Below, piece by piece: positions 46,619 to 56,914 of a stretch of 64,000 bases of DNA. Origin of the DNA: Cupriavidus taiwanensis (lineage in GTDB: Bacteria; Pseudomonadota; Gammaproteobacteria; Burkholderiales; Burkholderiaceae); the NCBI RefSeq assembly GCF_900250075.1, contig NZ_LT977071.1, positions 970,138 through 1,034,137 of the forward strand. Direction: 5' to 3'. Position numbers and translations under genes: made by a program. Numbering within the stretch: the first letter of the stretch is position 1; every line of letters starts with the position of its first letter. The notes under the pieces are model-generated. The model was not told the origin of the DNA and searched no databases. It saw nothing but the letters and a program-made list of their open reading frames with translations.

Positions 46619-46759
46619 CCCGACATTGTAGGGGCGGCGTGATCCTCTCCATGCGCGGGGCACGGCGCGTCCGCCGCCGTGTCGGGGACCGGCCGTGGCG
46701 ACGCGTCCTGCTGCCGCGCATCCTGCCTGAGTTCTCCCGACATCCTGGCCTGGTCGGCG

Positions 46760-47782
46760 TTACCCCGCGGCGCCCTCCAGTGCCGCATCATATTTCCCCA
46801 GGCAGGCCATGCCATTCAGCCGGGAGCGCAGCAGCAGCGCCTGTTGCGCCTGCGCGGCGTTGGCGGCGTCGCCGCGCCAGGCCAGCAGCGGCGGTTCCTG
46901 CAGCGCGCGCCCATAGGAGAAGGACAGCCGCCACGGCAGCGGCGCCAGGCGGTTCATGGCGTCGAGGTTTGCGGTGGCCTCGGCGGGAGTCTGTCCGCCA
47001 GACAGGAAGAAGATGCCCGGCACCGCCGCGGGCACGGTGCGCTTGAGCACCTGCACGGTGTGCATCGCGACCTCCGACGGTGGCGCCTGGCCGGCGTCCT
47101 TGCCGGGCAGCACCATGCTGGGCTTGAGCAGCATGTGTTCCAGCGCCACCCCGTAGCGATGCAGGGCGTGGAAGACTTCGTGCAGCACGGCCTCGGTCAC
47201 CTGGGCGCAACGGGCCATGGAGTGGCCGCCATCCATCAGCACTTCGGGCTCGACGATCGGCACCACGCCGGCCTGCTGGCAGATCGCGGCGTAGCGGGCC
47301 AGCGCCTCGGCATTGGCCTGCACGGCGGCGCGCCCGGGCAGGGTGTCCGACACGTTGTAGACCGCGCGCCACTTGGCAAAGCGCGCGCCCTGTTGGCGAT
47401 AGGCGGCCAGCCGCTTGCCCAGCCCGTCGAGGCCCTCGGTGATTTCGTCGCCGGGGGCCAGCGCGAGGGCGAGCTTGCCCTTGTCGACCTTGATGCCGGG
47501 CACGATGCCCTGGCGCGCGGCCAGTTCGGGCAAGGGCGTGCCGTCGTCCGCGCGCTGGCCCAGCGTTTCCTCGTAGAGGATCACGCCGCTGATGTACTCG
47601 CCCAGCCCCGGCGTGCCCAGCAGCAGTTGGCGCCACGCGCGCCGGTTCTCCTCGCTCGATTCCACGCCGATGCGCTCGAACCGCTTGGCAATGGTCGGAC
47701 CGCTCTCGTCGGCGGCCAGCAGGCCCTTGCCCGGCTGTGCCAGCGCATCCACGGTGGCTTGCAATTCACTTGATGTGTCCAT
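46760..47782 (-). CDS. Class I fructose-bisphosphate aldolase
   Basis: From ATG 47782 (GGAGCAACGTC in front) the protein has 340 residues. It starts SSELQATVDALAQPGKGLLAADES and has the Schiff-base lysine region HMLLKPSMVLPG near residue 220 and GIFFLSGGQTPAEATANLDAMN near 260, as in eukaryotic-type class I aldolases. It cleaves fructose 1,6-bisphosphate in glycolysis, gluconeogenesis or the Calvin cycle. No neighbour shows which route is served. The 282 bp upstream separate it from ilvD and hold no gene. Confidence 0.93.
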   Translation of the reverse strand: MDTSSELQATVDALAQPGKGLLAADESGPTIAKRFERIGVESSEENRRAWRQLLLGTPGLGEYISGVILYEETLGQRADDGTPLPELAARQGIVPGIKVDKGKLALALAPGDEITEGLDGLGKRLAAYRQQGARFAKWRAVYNVSDTLPGRAAVQANAEALARYAAICQQAGVVPIVEPEVLMDGGHSMARCAQVTEAVLHEVFHALHRYGVALEHMLLKPSMVLPGKDAGQAPPSEVAMHTVQVLKRTVPAAVPGIFFLSGGQTPAEATANLDAMNRLAPLPWRLSFSYGRALQEPPLLAWRGDAANAAQAQQALLLRSRLNGMACLGKYDAALEGAAG

Positions 47783-48064
47783 GACGTTGCTCCGCGCAGG
47801 TGACATAAGCGCAAGCATTTCCCCGAAACGGCGATCGCGCAAGGGCGTCGGGGACAAATGGCGCGCTCCCATGGTGGCCGCCCGAACATTGCGCGGCGTT
47901 TGCGCACACCGGACGCCACGGGCGGGACGGCATAACCTGCCCGGCCGGCTGTGGGATAATCGCGGCTTTGCCCATGGCGCAGCTCAAGAGGTTGTTCGCA
48001 CGGGCATGCCTGGGCCCTTATTCCCGCGGCCCGCTTCCTACCGCGATACTTCTAAAGCAAGACC

Positions 48065-49924
48065 ATGCCCACATACCGTTCCAAAACCTCCACCGCCGGC
48101 CGCAACATGGCGGGGGCGCGCTCGCTGTGGCGCGCCACCGGCATGAAAGACGAAGACTTCTCCAAGCCCATCATCGCCGTGGTCAACTCCTTCACGCAGT
48201 TCGTGCCGGGGCACGTGCACCTGAAGGACCTGGGCCAGCTGGTCGCGCGCGAGATCGAGGCCGCGGGCGGCGTCGCCAAGGAGTTCAATACCATCGCGGT
48301 CGACGACGGCATCGCCATGGGCCATGACGGCATGCTGTATTCGCTGCCCAGCCGCGACATCATCGCCGACTCGGTGGAATACATGGTCAACGCGCACTGC
48401 GCCGACGCCATGGTGTGCATCTCCAACTGCGACAAGATCACCCCCGGCATGCTGATGGCCGCGATGCGCCTGAACATCCCGGTGATCTTCGTCTCGGGCG
48501 GGCCGATGGAAGCCGGCAAGACGCGCCTGGCCAACCCCGTCACCAAGGCCATGGAGTTCAAGAAGCTGGACCTGGTCGACGCCATGGTGATCGCCGCCGA
48601 CAGCGCGTATTCCGACGCCGACGTGGCCGAGGTGGAGCGTTCCGCCTGCCCGACCTGCGGCTCGTGCTCGGGCATGTTCACCGCCAATTCCATGAACTGC
48701 CTGACCGAGGCGCTGGGCCTGTCGCTGCCCGGCAACGGCACGGTGGTGGCCACGCATGCGGACCGCGAGCAGCTGTTCAAGCGCGCCGGCCGCCGCATCG
48801 TGGAACTGGCGCGCCAGTATTACGAGCAGGAAGACGCGCGCGTGCTGCCGCGCGCGGTGGGCTTCAAGGCGTTCGAGAACGCCATGACGCTGGACATCGC
48901 CATGGGCGGTTCGACCAACACCATCCTGCACCTGCTGGCGATCGCGCGCGAGGCGGAAATCGACTTCGACATGACCGACATCGACCGCCTGTCGCGCGTG
49001 GTGCCGCAGTTGTGCAAGGTCGCGCCCAACACCAACAAGTACCACATCGAGGATGTGCACCGCGCCGGCGGCATCATGGCCATCCTGGGCGAGCTCGAGC
49101 GCGCCGGCAAGCTGCACACCGACGTGCCGACGGTGCACGCGCCCACGCTGAAGGACGCCCTGGCGCAGTGGGACATCACCCGCACCGAGGACGAGGCCGT
49201 CAGGCAGTTCTACCTGGCCGGCCCGGCCGGCATTCCCACCCAGGTGGCGTTCAGCCAGAACACGCGCTGGCCCAGCCTGGACCTGGACCGCGCCGAAGGC
49301 TGCATCCGCTCCTACGAGCACGCCTTCTCCAAGGAAGGCGGCCTGGCGGTGCTGACCGGCAACATCGCGCTCGACGGCTGCGTGGTGAAGACCGCCGGCG
49401 TCGACGAAAGCATCCTGGTGTTCGAGGGCACCGCCCACGTCACCGAATCGCAGGACGAAGCGGTCGAGAACATCCTCAACGACAAGGTCAAGGCCGGCGA
49501 CGTGGTGATCGTGCGCTACGAAGGCCCCAAGGGCGGCCCCGGCATGCAGGAAATGCTCTACCCCACCAGCTACATCAAGTCCAAGGGGCTGGGCAAGGCC
49601 TGCGCACTGCTGACCGACGGCCGCTTCTCCGGCGGCACCTCGGGCCTGTCCATCGGCCACTGCTCGCCCGAGGCCGCGGCCGGCGGCGCCATCGGCCTGG
49701 TGCAGGACGGCGACAAGATCCGCATCGACATCCCTAACCGCACCATCAACGTGCTGGTGTCCGACGAAGAACTGGCGCGCCGCCGCGAAGCGCAGAACGC
49801 CAAGGGCTGGAAGCCCGCCAAGCCGCGCCCGCGCAAGGTGTCGGCGGCGCTGAAGGCGTATGCCAAGCTGGTGATGTCGGCGGACAAGGGCGCGGTGAGG
49901 GATTTGTCGTTGTTGGACGATTGA
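48065..49924 (+). CDS. ilvD: IlvD, dihydroxy-acid dehydratase
   Basis: The 619-residue protein has the IlvD signatures: [16 protein letters not shown] near residue 45, [20 protein letters not shown] near 120 and [19 protein letters not shown] near 195. These cysteines bind the Fe-S cluster. [18 protein letters not shown] lies near 525. It dehydrates dihydroxyisovalerate and its methyl homologue in valine and isoleucine synthesis. The length matches the longer IlvD form of enteric bacteria. A clear terminator follows. Confidence 0.97.
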   Translation: MPTYRSKTSTAGRNMAGARSLWRATGMKDEDFSKPIIAVVNSFTQFVPGHVHLKDLGQLVAREIEAAGGVAKEFNTIAVDDGIAMGHDGMLYSLPSRDIIADSVEYMVNAHCADAMVCISNCDKITPGMLMAAMRLNIPVIFVSGGPMEAGKTRLANPVTKAMEFKKLDLVDAMVIAADSAYSDADVAEVERSACPTCGSCSGMFTANSMNCLTEALGLSLPGNGTVVATHADREQLFKRAGRRIVELARQYYEQEDARVLPRAVGFKAFENAMTLDIAMGGSTNTILHLLAIAREAEIDFDMTDIDRLSRVVPQLCKVAPNTNKYHIEDVHRAGGIMAILGELERAGKLHTDVPTVHAPTLKDALAQWDITRTEDEAVRQFYLAGPAGIPTQVAFSQNTRWPSLDLDRAEGCIRSYEHAFSKEGGLAVLTGNIALDGCVVKTAGVDESILVFEGTAHVTESQDEAVENILNDKVKAGDVVIVRYEGPKGGPGMQEMLYPTSYIKSKGLGKACALLTDGRFSGGTSGLSIGHCSPEAAAGGAIGLVQDGDKIRIDIPNRTINVLVSDEELARRREAQNAKGWKPAKPRPRKVSAALKAYAKLVMSADKGAVRDLSLLDD

Positions 49925-49962
49925 TGCGAAGGCGGGCTGGGTGTCCGCTTGCGTCAAGGGGA

Positions 49963-49988
49963 AAGCCGCTCTTTTGAGCGGCTTTTTT
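49963..49988 (+). terminator. Intrinsic terminator after ilvD
   Basis: A 9-bp stem AAGCCGCTC (49963-49971)/GAGCGGCTT (49976-49984) with a TTTT loop is followed by a T run. It is 38 bp after the ilvD stop and separates it from the AT-rich region ahead of vgrG. Confidence 0.85.
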
Positions 49989-50149
49989 TGTTAACCGAAG
50001 CGGGCAGAGGCCCGCATGACGGTTTCTTTAATCTGATAAAAATAGATATAAATATCATTTAATACATTTCTGATGGACTTCCGTACGGTTTCGCGGCAAA
50101 TTCGCATGTTCCGCCCATCGGTGATTGCGCTGCCCTGGTTGTACGGAAA

Positions 50150-53062
50150 ATGGACCTTGCCACGCTCTATCAGCATCTTTTTTCATCGCACCACCGTCTG
50201 TACAGGCTGGACGGCAGCTCGCCGCTCGAGGAGCTTGCCGTCGAGGCATGGATCGGCCGCGAAGGTATCTCGATGCTTGCGGAATCACGCATCATCGCGC
50301 TCAGCGCCAATGCAGGCATCCCGCTCGACAGCTTGCTTGGGCAGCGCGTCACGCTACTTACCGCACTTGCAGATGGCAGGGAGTCGCGCCGTACCGGCCT
50401 GATCCGGCAGGCCGAGAAGCTCGGCGCGGATGGCAGCCTGGCGCGCTATCGGCTGACCGTAGTGCCGTGGCTGTGGCTGACCACGCAGCAGCGCAACAGC
50501 CAGGTCTTTCAGAACCGTCGCCTCGACAGCATCATCGAGGCGATCCTGCAGCCATATTCGCCCTACGCGCAGTGGCGCTATGCCGCCGGCGCCGAGGCCC
50601 GCATCGCAGCGATCGGCGAGCGCACCCACGTAGCGCAGTTCCGCGAGACCGACTACCAGTTCCTGTCGCGCCTGCTGGCCGAGGCCGGTTTGGGCTACAC
50701 GGTGGTGGAAGACAACGAAGCGGCCGGTGGGCACGCGGTAGTGATCTTTGCCGACAGCGCGCAACTGCCCGAAGACGCCGAGTCGGCGGATGGCGGCGGC
50801 ATCCGTTTCCACCGTGCGCATAGCCAGGAAGCTCGGGACGCGATCCAGCAGTTGGCATGTGAAACATCGGTCGGCGTGGGAGGCGTCGCCGTGTCCGCGT
50901 GGGACACAGAAGCCAAACGCACGATCCGGGCTCACGCCCCGGCGCGCTTCGCTGGCCATGTGAACCGCGCCGCGAGCCCGGATCCCTATCTGTCGGTGAG
51001 TCTGTCGCTGGCGCCGGACGCAGCCAGCGCCCAGCGGGTCGCCGAGCAGGTCATGGAAGCGATCGAAGTCCGGTCGCTGCGCTTCACCGGACGCGCCTCG
51101 GTGCGCTCGCTGCGTAGCGGCACGCGGCTGACCGTCAAGGGCTGCCCGCACCTGCCGCCGCTGGATGACGATGCCTTCGGCTATCCGCTGCTGGTCGACG
51201 CCGTCGAGCACTGCGGCATCAACAACCTCGCCGCCGACAGGCGTGCGGCGCTGGCCGACCGGTTGGGACCGCTGGACGCGGCACTGTGCTTCGACACACC
51301 GCTACCGGCCCCCGATATTGCCGAGCTCACGCTTGGCTTGCCCGACCCCTTTCCGCTGTCCGAGGCTGACCGGCTCAGCCCTAGCTCGGAGCTGAAGGCG
51401 GTAGCGCAACAGCAGGGCTACGCGTGCCTGTTCCGCGCCTACGACGCGCGGCGGCCATGGCGCGCGCGCGTCCTGGGCGCTGATTGTCCGCGCCTTTACA
51501 GCCGCGCCACCCCGCTCGGCGTTCATGCGGCGATCGTGGTCGGCCCCGACGGGCAGATGCAGCCGGACGGCAATGCCGAACATCACGCCAGCCCGCGCGG
51601 GCACATCCGCGTGCGCTTTCCCTGGCAGCGTGGCGAGCGCGCCGACGACCGCAGCAGTCGCTGGGTGCGCGTGGCGCAACGGCAGGCTGGGGCCGGCATG
51701 GGCTGGCAATGGCTACCTCGCATCGGCCAGGAGGTGCTAGTCAAGTTCGCGGATGATGACATCGACCAGCCGTTCGTCATCGGCGCGCTTTACAACGGCC
51801 AAGGCGAAGCCGGCATCCCACCCACGCCGGGCGGCAAGTCCATGAACGGCAGCACGTTCTCCCAACCCTATGACGCCAGTGGCATCTATGCGCTTGGCTC
51901 TGACAGCCAGTCGAGCGCGCAAGGCAACCTGGCCGGTGGCAACAGCCCCGCGTGGCATGGCATGGGCGCCGACCCAGACGGACACCGTAATGCCGCGGCG
52001 CTGACCGGTTTCAAGAGCCAGGAACACGGCGGCACGGGCTACAACCAGTTGGTGCTTGACGACAGCGACGGGCAGCTGCGCACGCAACTGGCTACGACGG
52101 AACAAGCTACCCAGCTTAACCTCGGCCATCTAATTCATCAGCAGGACAACCGCCGCGGCAGCTTCCGAGGCCAGGGATTCGAGTTGCGGACCGATGGCTA
52201 CGCCGCGGTACGCGGCCGGGCCGGGCTGTTGTTGACGACCTATCGCGATGCCGCCACGGGCCACGTACTGCCAACGGGTGACAACGCTGCAGGCATCGCA
52301 CTGCTGCGGCAGGCAGGCGATCTGGTCAGGACGCTGAGTGATGGCGCTACCACCCATCAAAGCCACGCCCTTTCGACCGCGAAGGATGACGATTCACCGC
52401 TGGTGAGGCAAGCAACGGCCACGGCAGGCATGGTAGATGGACAATCGCTCGAAGCAGCAAAGGAGGACGCGGCTAGCGGCAATACCAGCACGCCGGGAAT
52501 GGTGCCGCACCAAATCGAGCCGATGGTCCACCTCAACGGCCGGGCTGGCGTGGCCGTCGTCGCGGGACAGGACTTGCAGATCGCTAATGGGGAAAGCGTT
52601 GTAATGGCCAGCGGGCAGGACAGCAATGTCGCCGTCGCAGGGCAGGGGCGCATCCATGCGGGTCAGGCGATAGGCGTGGCGGCGGGACTCTCAGTTGCCG
52701 GCGACGGAAACGTCGGCCTGCAACTGACGGCAGGTCAGGGCGATATCGATTTCCAGGCGCAGCAGGATCTGCTTAAGTTGGCGGCGCGTGAGGACCTGAC
52801 CATTGTGTCGGCCAACATGAATGTGGACTTTGCCGCGGCCAAGCGGATTCACATTGCGACGGCTGGCGGGGCTGCCATCACGATTGAGGGCGGCAATATT
52901 ACCTTCGAATGTCCCGGCCCGATTACCTACAAGGCGGCGCAGAGGAAGTTCGAGGGGCCGGTGAGTCAGTCTTATGGCATTCCGCTATTCCCTTCCAGTG
53001 TTTGCGTTGAGTGCGCATTGGAGGCCGCCAAGCGCGGAGCGCCGTTCTCGATGTTGCAATGA
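50150..53062 (+). CDS. vgrG: VgrG, type VI secretion spike protein
   Basis: The 970-residue protein has a gp27-like N-terminal part (about 1-400, with FRETDYQFLSRLLAEAGL). The gp5/OB module (about 480-560) has SPRGHIRVRFPWQRG and QWLPRIGQEVLVKFADDD. A DUF2345-like needle region follows (about 630-900) with glutamine- and asparagine-rich repeats ending ITIEGGNITFECPGPITYKA. Three such chains form the tip of the T6SS tube. No enzymatic extension is recognised; the tail to residue 970 probably binds the effector adaptor. The stop overlaps the DUF4123 gene (ATGA). An AT-rich 100-bp stretch upstream contains the likely promoter. No other T6SS structural gene is present. Confidence 0.95.
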   Translation: MDLATLYQHLFSSHHRLYRLDGSSPLEELAVEAWIGREGISMLAESRIIALSANAGIPLDSLLGQRVTLLTALADGRESRRTGLIRQAEKLGADGSLARYRLTVVPWLWLTTQQRNSQVFQNRRLDSIIEAILQPYSPYAQWRYAAGAEARIAAIGERTHVAQFRETDYQFLSRLLAEAGLGYTVVEDNEAAGGHAVVIFADSAQLPEDAESADGGGIRFHRAHSQEARDAIQQLACETSVGVGGVAVSAWDTEAKRTIRAHAPARFAGHVNRAASPDPYLSVSLSLAPDAASAQRVAEQVMEAIEVRSLRFTGRASVRSLRSGTRLTVKGCPHLPPLDDDAFGYPLLVDAVEHCGINNLAADRRAALADRLGPLDAALCFDTPLPAPDIAELTLGLPDPFPLSEADRLSPSSELKAVAQQQGYACLFRAYDARRPWRARVLGADCPRLYSRATPLGVHAAIVVGPDGQMQPDGNAEHHASPRGHIRVRFPWQRGERADDRSSRWVRVAQRQAGAGMGWQWLPRIGQEVLVKFADDDIDQPFVIGALYNGQGEAGIPPTPGGKSMNGSTFSQPYDASGIYALGSDSQSSAQGNLAGGNSPAWHGMGADPDGHRNAAALTGFKSQEHGGTGYNQLVLDDSDGQLRTQLATTEQATQLNLGHLIHQQDNRRGSFRGQGFELRTDGYAAVRGRAGLLLTTYRDAATGHVLPTGDNAAGIALLRQAGDLVRTLSDGATTHQSHALSTAKDDDSPLVRQATATAGMVDGQSLEAAKEDAASGNTSTPGMVPHQIEPMVHLNGRAGVAVVAGQDLQIANGESVVMASGQDSNVAVAGQGRIHAGQAIGVAAGLSVAGDGNVGLQLTAGQGDIDFQAQQDLLKLAAREDLTIVSANMNVDFAAAKRIHIATAGGAAITIEGGNITFECPGPITYKAAQRKFEGPVSQSYGIPLFPSSVCVECALEAAKRGAPFSMLQ

Positions 53063-54018
53063 GGAAGGCCGTGGACTTTGCTGTCGACGTCCTGAAGCCT
53101 GAAGCTGCGGCGGCACAAATTGCGCAGTGGCAGTTGGCACAAGACGGTCTTTCACAGTGGCTATTGATCGATGCGATGCTCGTCGATTTTGCGAGAATCT
53201 GCTCCATTGCGCGAAAGGATGCCTGGCCAATCCATAATGTGCTGGCTCACTCTAGGCTCGCGGCATTTGGCGATGTGGCACCGCACTTAGTCGAGTTGCC
53301 CGCCAGCGATGCAAGCGCGAAAGCGCGTGTCAGTCAAATCATTGCGGCAGGGGCTTCCGCTCCTGCGTTCAGTTGGCTGTCTTCCTCAAAGTGCGCCGAG
53401 GAGGTATGTCAAACGCTTTCTTACCTGGCGATGGCTCAGATCGACGGCGACATGGAACTCCACTGTCGGTTTGCCGACACGCGCATATTGCCCGAGTTGT
53501 GGCGATTGTTGACGGATTCCCAACGTCTCAGGGTGGCGCAAGACATAGCATCGTGGAGTTGCTTGGACCGGACAAATGCGCCTTGTCGGCTGAACCCTGT
53601 CGTCACGAACAGTTATGAAGTTGCCGATCAGCATGAATTTCTACATCTCACCGGTGGCCAGTTTGCCGCAATGCTTGATGCCAGTGAGGGCGACACCATG
53701 TTCAGCCTCCTTCTCGACACAACGCCTGAATTGGTTCCTGTCGAACAACGGGGGGAGTTCCATGCAACTCTAATGGATCATATCGATCGTGCCACGAAGC
53801 TAGGAATAGGAGCGCCGGCAGACAAGCTTCAGTTCATAGTACTAAGTCTGACCTGTACTGAGGCGTTTTATCGATTGCCGGAACTGGCGGATACCTGGAG
53901 ACGGGTGGCTGGTGGAGAAAGTCTCAAGGACTGCATGACGCAATGGTCTGATGCCATATGGAACGTACTGGAAGGGAAGGTGGCGGGTAGTACTGCTATG
54001 AGTCCGGCAATACGGTGA
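53059..54018 (+). CDS. DUF4123 family T6SS effector adaptor (Tap/TEC-like)
   Basis: The start ATG 53059 overlaps the vgrG stop and gives 319 residues. The N-terminal half resembles DUF4123: QWLLIDAMLVDFARI, then FGDVAPHLVELPAS and FSWLSSSKCAEEV. A central part HCRFADTRILPELWRLL fits as well. DUF4123 proteins load an effector onto its own VgrG and are not secreted. Its position between vgrG and the effector pair supports that role. Base composition is lower in G+C than in the flanking housekeeping genes. Confidence 0.82.
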   Translation: MRKAVDFAVDVLKPEAAAAQIAQWQLAQDGLSQWLLIDAMLVDFARICSIARKDAWPIHNVLAHSRLAAFGDVAPHLVELPASDASAKARVSQIIAAGASAPAFSWLSSSKCAEEVCQTLSYLAMAQIDGDMELHCRFADTRILPELWRLLTDSQRLRVAQDIASWSCLDRTNAPCRLNPVVTNSYEVADQHEFLHLTGGQFAAMLDASEGDTMFSLLLDTTPELVPVEQRGEFHATLMDHIDRATKLGIGAPADKLQFIVLSLTCTEAFYRLPELADTWRRVAGGESLKDCMTQWSDAIWNVLEGKVAGSTAMSPAIR

Positions 54019-54087
54019 AATCCCCGGAATAGTGCGTAGGTGAGCAATGCGTGGACATAAGACAAAACGGTGAAGGACGGAAATGGT

Positions 54088-54714
54088 ATGAAGCTGAAGC
54101 GCACGACATTGATGACGGTTATCCTGGCAGCGCTGACCATGATGATTGCGGCATGCAGCAAGAGTGAAGGGCGGGCGGATGATATGGCTGCTTCAAGTAT
54201 CACTGCTTACAATCATACGCCCGACTATATCCATCAGTTCTACGTCAACGACGCGTGGGGAGGCAATTCCTTCGCCTATGGCGGTGGGGGAGGCTTTGTT
54301 TGTTGTGTGACCTACCCAAGGAAGTGGCATGAAGGACTGACTGCAACGGTACGCTGGACGACCTCGAGTTCGGATCCGAATGCGACCGGGGACGCGGCAG
54401 TAGGTAAATGGCACGAAGCGATCGTTTCAATCGAAAAGTACGACAAGCCCGGCAACGTTAACGTCCATTTTCTACCGAACGGGAAAGTCAGGATCATCAT
54501 CTCAAGCAAGGGGGCAGGCCATCCCGACTATCCCGGGCCAGATTATCCGGTAATGCCACCGGACTTTCATTTCGAACCGTGGCGTGGTGCGGCAAGCGAG
54601 GCCGAAGCTCGTGCCCGATCTCGGGAGGCACACCGTGCGCTGCAGGTTAGTCCTGACGATTCGCCATCACTTCCCCCGGAGCAGATGCCCCTATACCCGA
54701 AGGAGCGACAATGA
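54088..54714 (+). CDS. DUF3304-like lipoprotein, probable immunity to Tle1
   Basis: From ATG 54088 (GAAGGACGG upstream) the protein has 208 residues. The signal MKLKRTTLMTVILAALTMMIAAC ends in a lipobox with Cys23 followed by S, which predicts outer-membrane attachment on the periplasmic side. The mature part begins with SSITAYNHTPDYIHQFYVND and contains GGGGGFVCCVTYP, features of the DUF3304 family often linked to Tle1 phospholipases. Periplasmic lipoproteins of this type are known or proposed to bind and block such effectors. The stop overlaps the effector start (ATGA). Immunity is inferred from position and family. Confidence 0.75.
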   Translation: MKLKRTTLMTVILAALTMMIAACSKSEGRADDMAASSITAYNHTPDYIHQFYVNDAWGGNSFAYGGGGGFVCCVTYPRKWHEGLTATVRWTTSSSDPNATGDAAVGKWHEAIVSIEKYDKPGNVNVHFLPNGKVRIIISSKGAGHPDYPGPDYPVMPPDFHFEPWRGAASEAEARARSREAHRALQVSPDDSPSLPPEQMPLYPKERQ

Positions 54715-56837
54715 GCGCTTTTCAGCCCGGCTGGTATGAACTTGATTTCAATGCCACGACGCGTGATGTGCGGTGTGGATACTTTAAGACCGCGACAACG
54801 TTGACAGCCGAATGCCTGGTCCAGAGTAGCGGTCATCAAACTCTGTTATGGCTCGATTCATCTGGATTGAATGGGAATGGCAGGCCTTCGGTATGGTCAC
54901 CACATTTTCGTCGGCTTACCCCTGCAGCGACCACCGATTGGTGGAATGAACCACCGGGTGGTGCAACGTTTCGGCCTTTGCTGCCGATCGCAGGGCCACG
55001 GGCAACGCGTGCTCCCACGCCGCGCGAGTTTTGCCAACGTGTGGGCACCGCCGCCGTCAATGAAGGCATTCTAAGCTGTACGCGGGAAATTCACGTTGGT
55101 CTTTTTTTTGATGGCACTAATAACAACATGGTGCGAGATATGCCTACGAACAGCCACTCCAATATCGTAGCCCTCCACAATGTTCACCTTAATGATCGTG
55201 TGGAGGGATTTCGTTACTATATGCCTGGCGTCGGAACAAAATTCCCTCAGATCGGTGAGAATTCGGAATCTGGCGGGGGCAAAGCTTTTGCCAGCGGCGG
55301 AGAGGCGCGCATCCATTGGGCGATGTTACAGGTCTTCAATGCACTGCATCGCTCCGTGACAGACGATGACTTGCTCGATGAGCAGGAGATGCTTACGCTC
55401 ACGACAAGTGCAATGCATGGCCTTCGCACGAGCTGGCGCTTGGGCGATGGGAAAATGATCGGTATTTTCGGCGGTCTTCAAAATCGCTTGCTAAAAGCAA
55501 TCGAAGGAAAGCGCCCAAGAATCACCGCCGTCCGTCTTTCGGTTTTTGGCTTTTCACGCGGCGCAGCAGAAGCCCGTACGTTCTGCCAATGGATTCGCAA
55601 GGCAACCGGCATGAAGGTCGGCAACGCCACGCTCGATCTCCGTTTCCTGGGGATTTTTGACACCGTCGCCTCGGTTGGGGTGGCCGATTCAATGCCTATT
55701 GCCAAGGGCTTGATGGACTGGGCTGACGGCACTATGGATATCGAGAATGTTGGCAAGGTTGTCCACTACGTGGCGGCTCACGAAATCCGACAATCCTTTC
55801 CACTGTCCACCGCGCGCATCGGTGCCAGGGCCTACCCATCCAACACAAAAGAGTTCATCTATCCTGGCGCCCACTCGGACCTGGGGGGTGGATATGGGCC
55901 AGGAGATCAGGGCAAGTCAGTCAGTGGTAGATCGGCACTGCTGTCGCAGATAGCCTTGAATGACATGTACTTTGAAGCGCGCAATGCAGGCGTCAAGTTG
56001 TTGCCTAAAGACAAGATGTTGCCTGAAGCGCGTGTGGACTTCGATATCGCTCCAGAGCTGGACAATGCATTCAATGCATATTGCGACTGGACCAGATTCG
56101 TCGAGAAGGAAAGCGTAAGCGCTGGAAATGGTCCTCCATGCGAGAACCGCATGCAATATCACATGCAACTCTATTGGCGTTGGCGTGCGCAGGTATCTCC
56201 TGATTCAAAGTTCAAAGGTCTGTCCAGCTATCGAAATTCCAGCGCCCAGGACAAGACGGATCTGTGGGAATCGGAGTTGGACTGGCGCAAGGATGTCGCA
56301 CGCGCCCAGGAGGCAAGCAAGCCGCGAAGGGTTTTCAATCCCAGAATCGGTTATGTTGACCTACCGCCGCCAGCGGACGCTGTGCAACGACAGATAGTGG
56401 CGGAAGTGAACGCGGCGTCCAGGGTCCCTGCCGCGGTGAGTGAGTTCTTCGACAAGTTCGTGCACGATTCACATGGGGGGTTCTGGCTCCTCGGTCCGAT
56501 TACCAAGGACGACAGAGCAATATTCATCGCTGAGGTCAGGAAGAAGAAGGCGATGTATGACAAATTGATGGAGAGCGCGGAGAAGTCGGGCAATCCAGGG
56601 TACGCCAACAATATGCGCCGTAGAGCGTTGGCTTATGAATTGAATGCCTTTGAACGGCGCGTTCTCGAAGAAAATAAAAAGACCCCAGGTGGCGTTCCCC
56701 TGATGACGGATGCTGATGCAGCGGATCTTCGGGCAATCGCGGGAATGAGTACGGAAGCGGTACTTGCAGTAATGGGAACAGCGACGCGCCGCGAGCCCAA
56801 AGGTCACGGACGTTATCGTAGGGTTTTCGACAGTTAG
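54711..56837 (+). CDS. tle1: Tle1-type T6SS phospholipase effector (DUF2235)
   Basis: The 708-residue protein has an N-terminal segment of about 120 residues, then a DUF2235 alpha/beta-hydrolase domain (about 125-430). Its motifs are GLFFDGTNNNM with D134, the nucleophile elbow GFSRG (Ser282) and GAHSDLGGGY (His388, Asp390), as expected for Tle1 lipases. The C-terminal 280 residues are helical and charged and may act in membrane contact. Tle1 enzymes cut phospholipids of rival cells after delivery by the T6SS. The gene is directly after the immunity candidate and in a stretch of low G+C, which suggests acquisition with the module. Confidence 0.88.
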   Translation: MSAFQPGWYELDFNATTRDVRCGYFKTATTLTAECLVQSSGHQTLLWLDSSGLNGNGRPSVWSPHFRRLTPAATTDWWNEPPGGATFRPLLPIAGPRATRAPTPREFCQRVGTAAVNEGILSCTREIHVGLFFDGTNNNMVRDMPTNSHSNIVALHNVHLNDRVEGFRYYMPGVGTKFPQIGENSESGGGKAFASGGEARIHWAMLQVFNALHRSVTDDDLLDEQEMLTLTTSAMHGLRTSWRLGDGKMIGIFGGLQNRLLKAIEGKRPRITAVRLSVFGFSRGAAEARTFCQWIRKATGMKVGNATLDLRFLGIFDTVASVGVADSMPIAKGLMDWADGTMDIENVGKVVHYVAAHEIRQSFPLSTARIGARAYPSNTKEFIYPGAHSDLGGGYGPGDQGKSVSGRSALLSQIALNDMYFEARNAGVKLLPKDKMLPEARVDFDIAPELDNAFNAYCDWTRFVEKESVSAGNGPPCENRMQYHMQLYWRWRAQVSPDSKFKGLSSYRNSSAQDKTDLWESELDWRKDVARAQEASKPRRVFNPRIGYVDLPPPADAVQRQIVAEVNAASRVPAAVSEFFDKFVHDSHGGFWLLGPITKDDRAIFIAEVRKKKAMYDKLMESAEKSGNPGYANNMRRRALAYELNAFERRVLEENKKTPGGVPLMTDADAADLRAIAGMSTEAVLAVMGTATRREPKGHGRYRRVFDS

Positions 56838-56914
56838 GAGGATCTCGTAATGTCTCGGCCCAGCGTCTCGACCGCAAGCTCTCTTTAAGTCTGGCGATTC
56901 GCACACGCTGCCCG

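Noticed and set aside
50020..50149. AT-rich stretch ahead of vgrG as a possible replication origin or phage attachment site
   Set aside because: No DnaA-box cluster, iterons or flanking direct repeats were seen; a promoter for a low-GC module is the simpler reading.
50150..56837. A full T6SS cluster
   Set aside because: No tss/hcp/clpV sheath, membrane-complex or ATPase gene is present; only the spike and effector cassette are supported.
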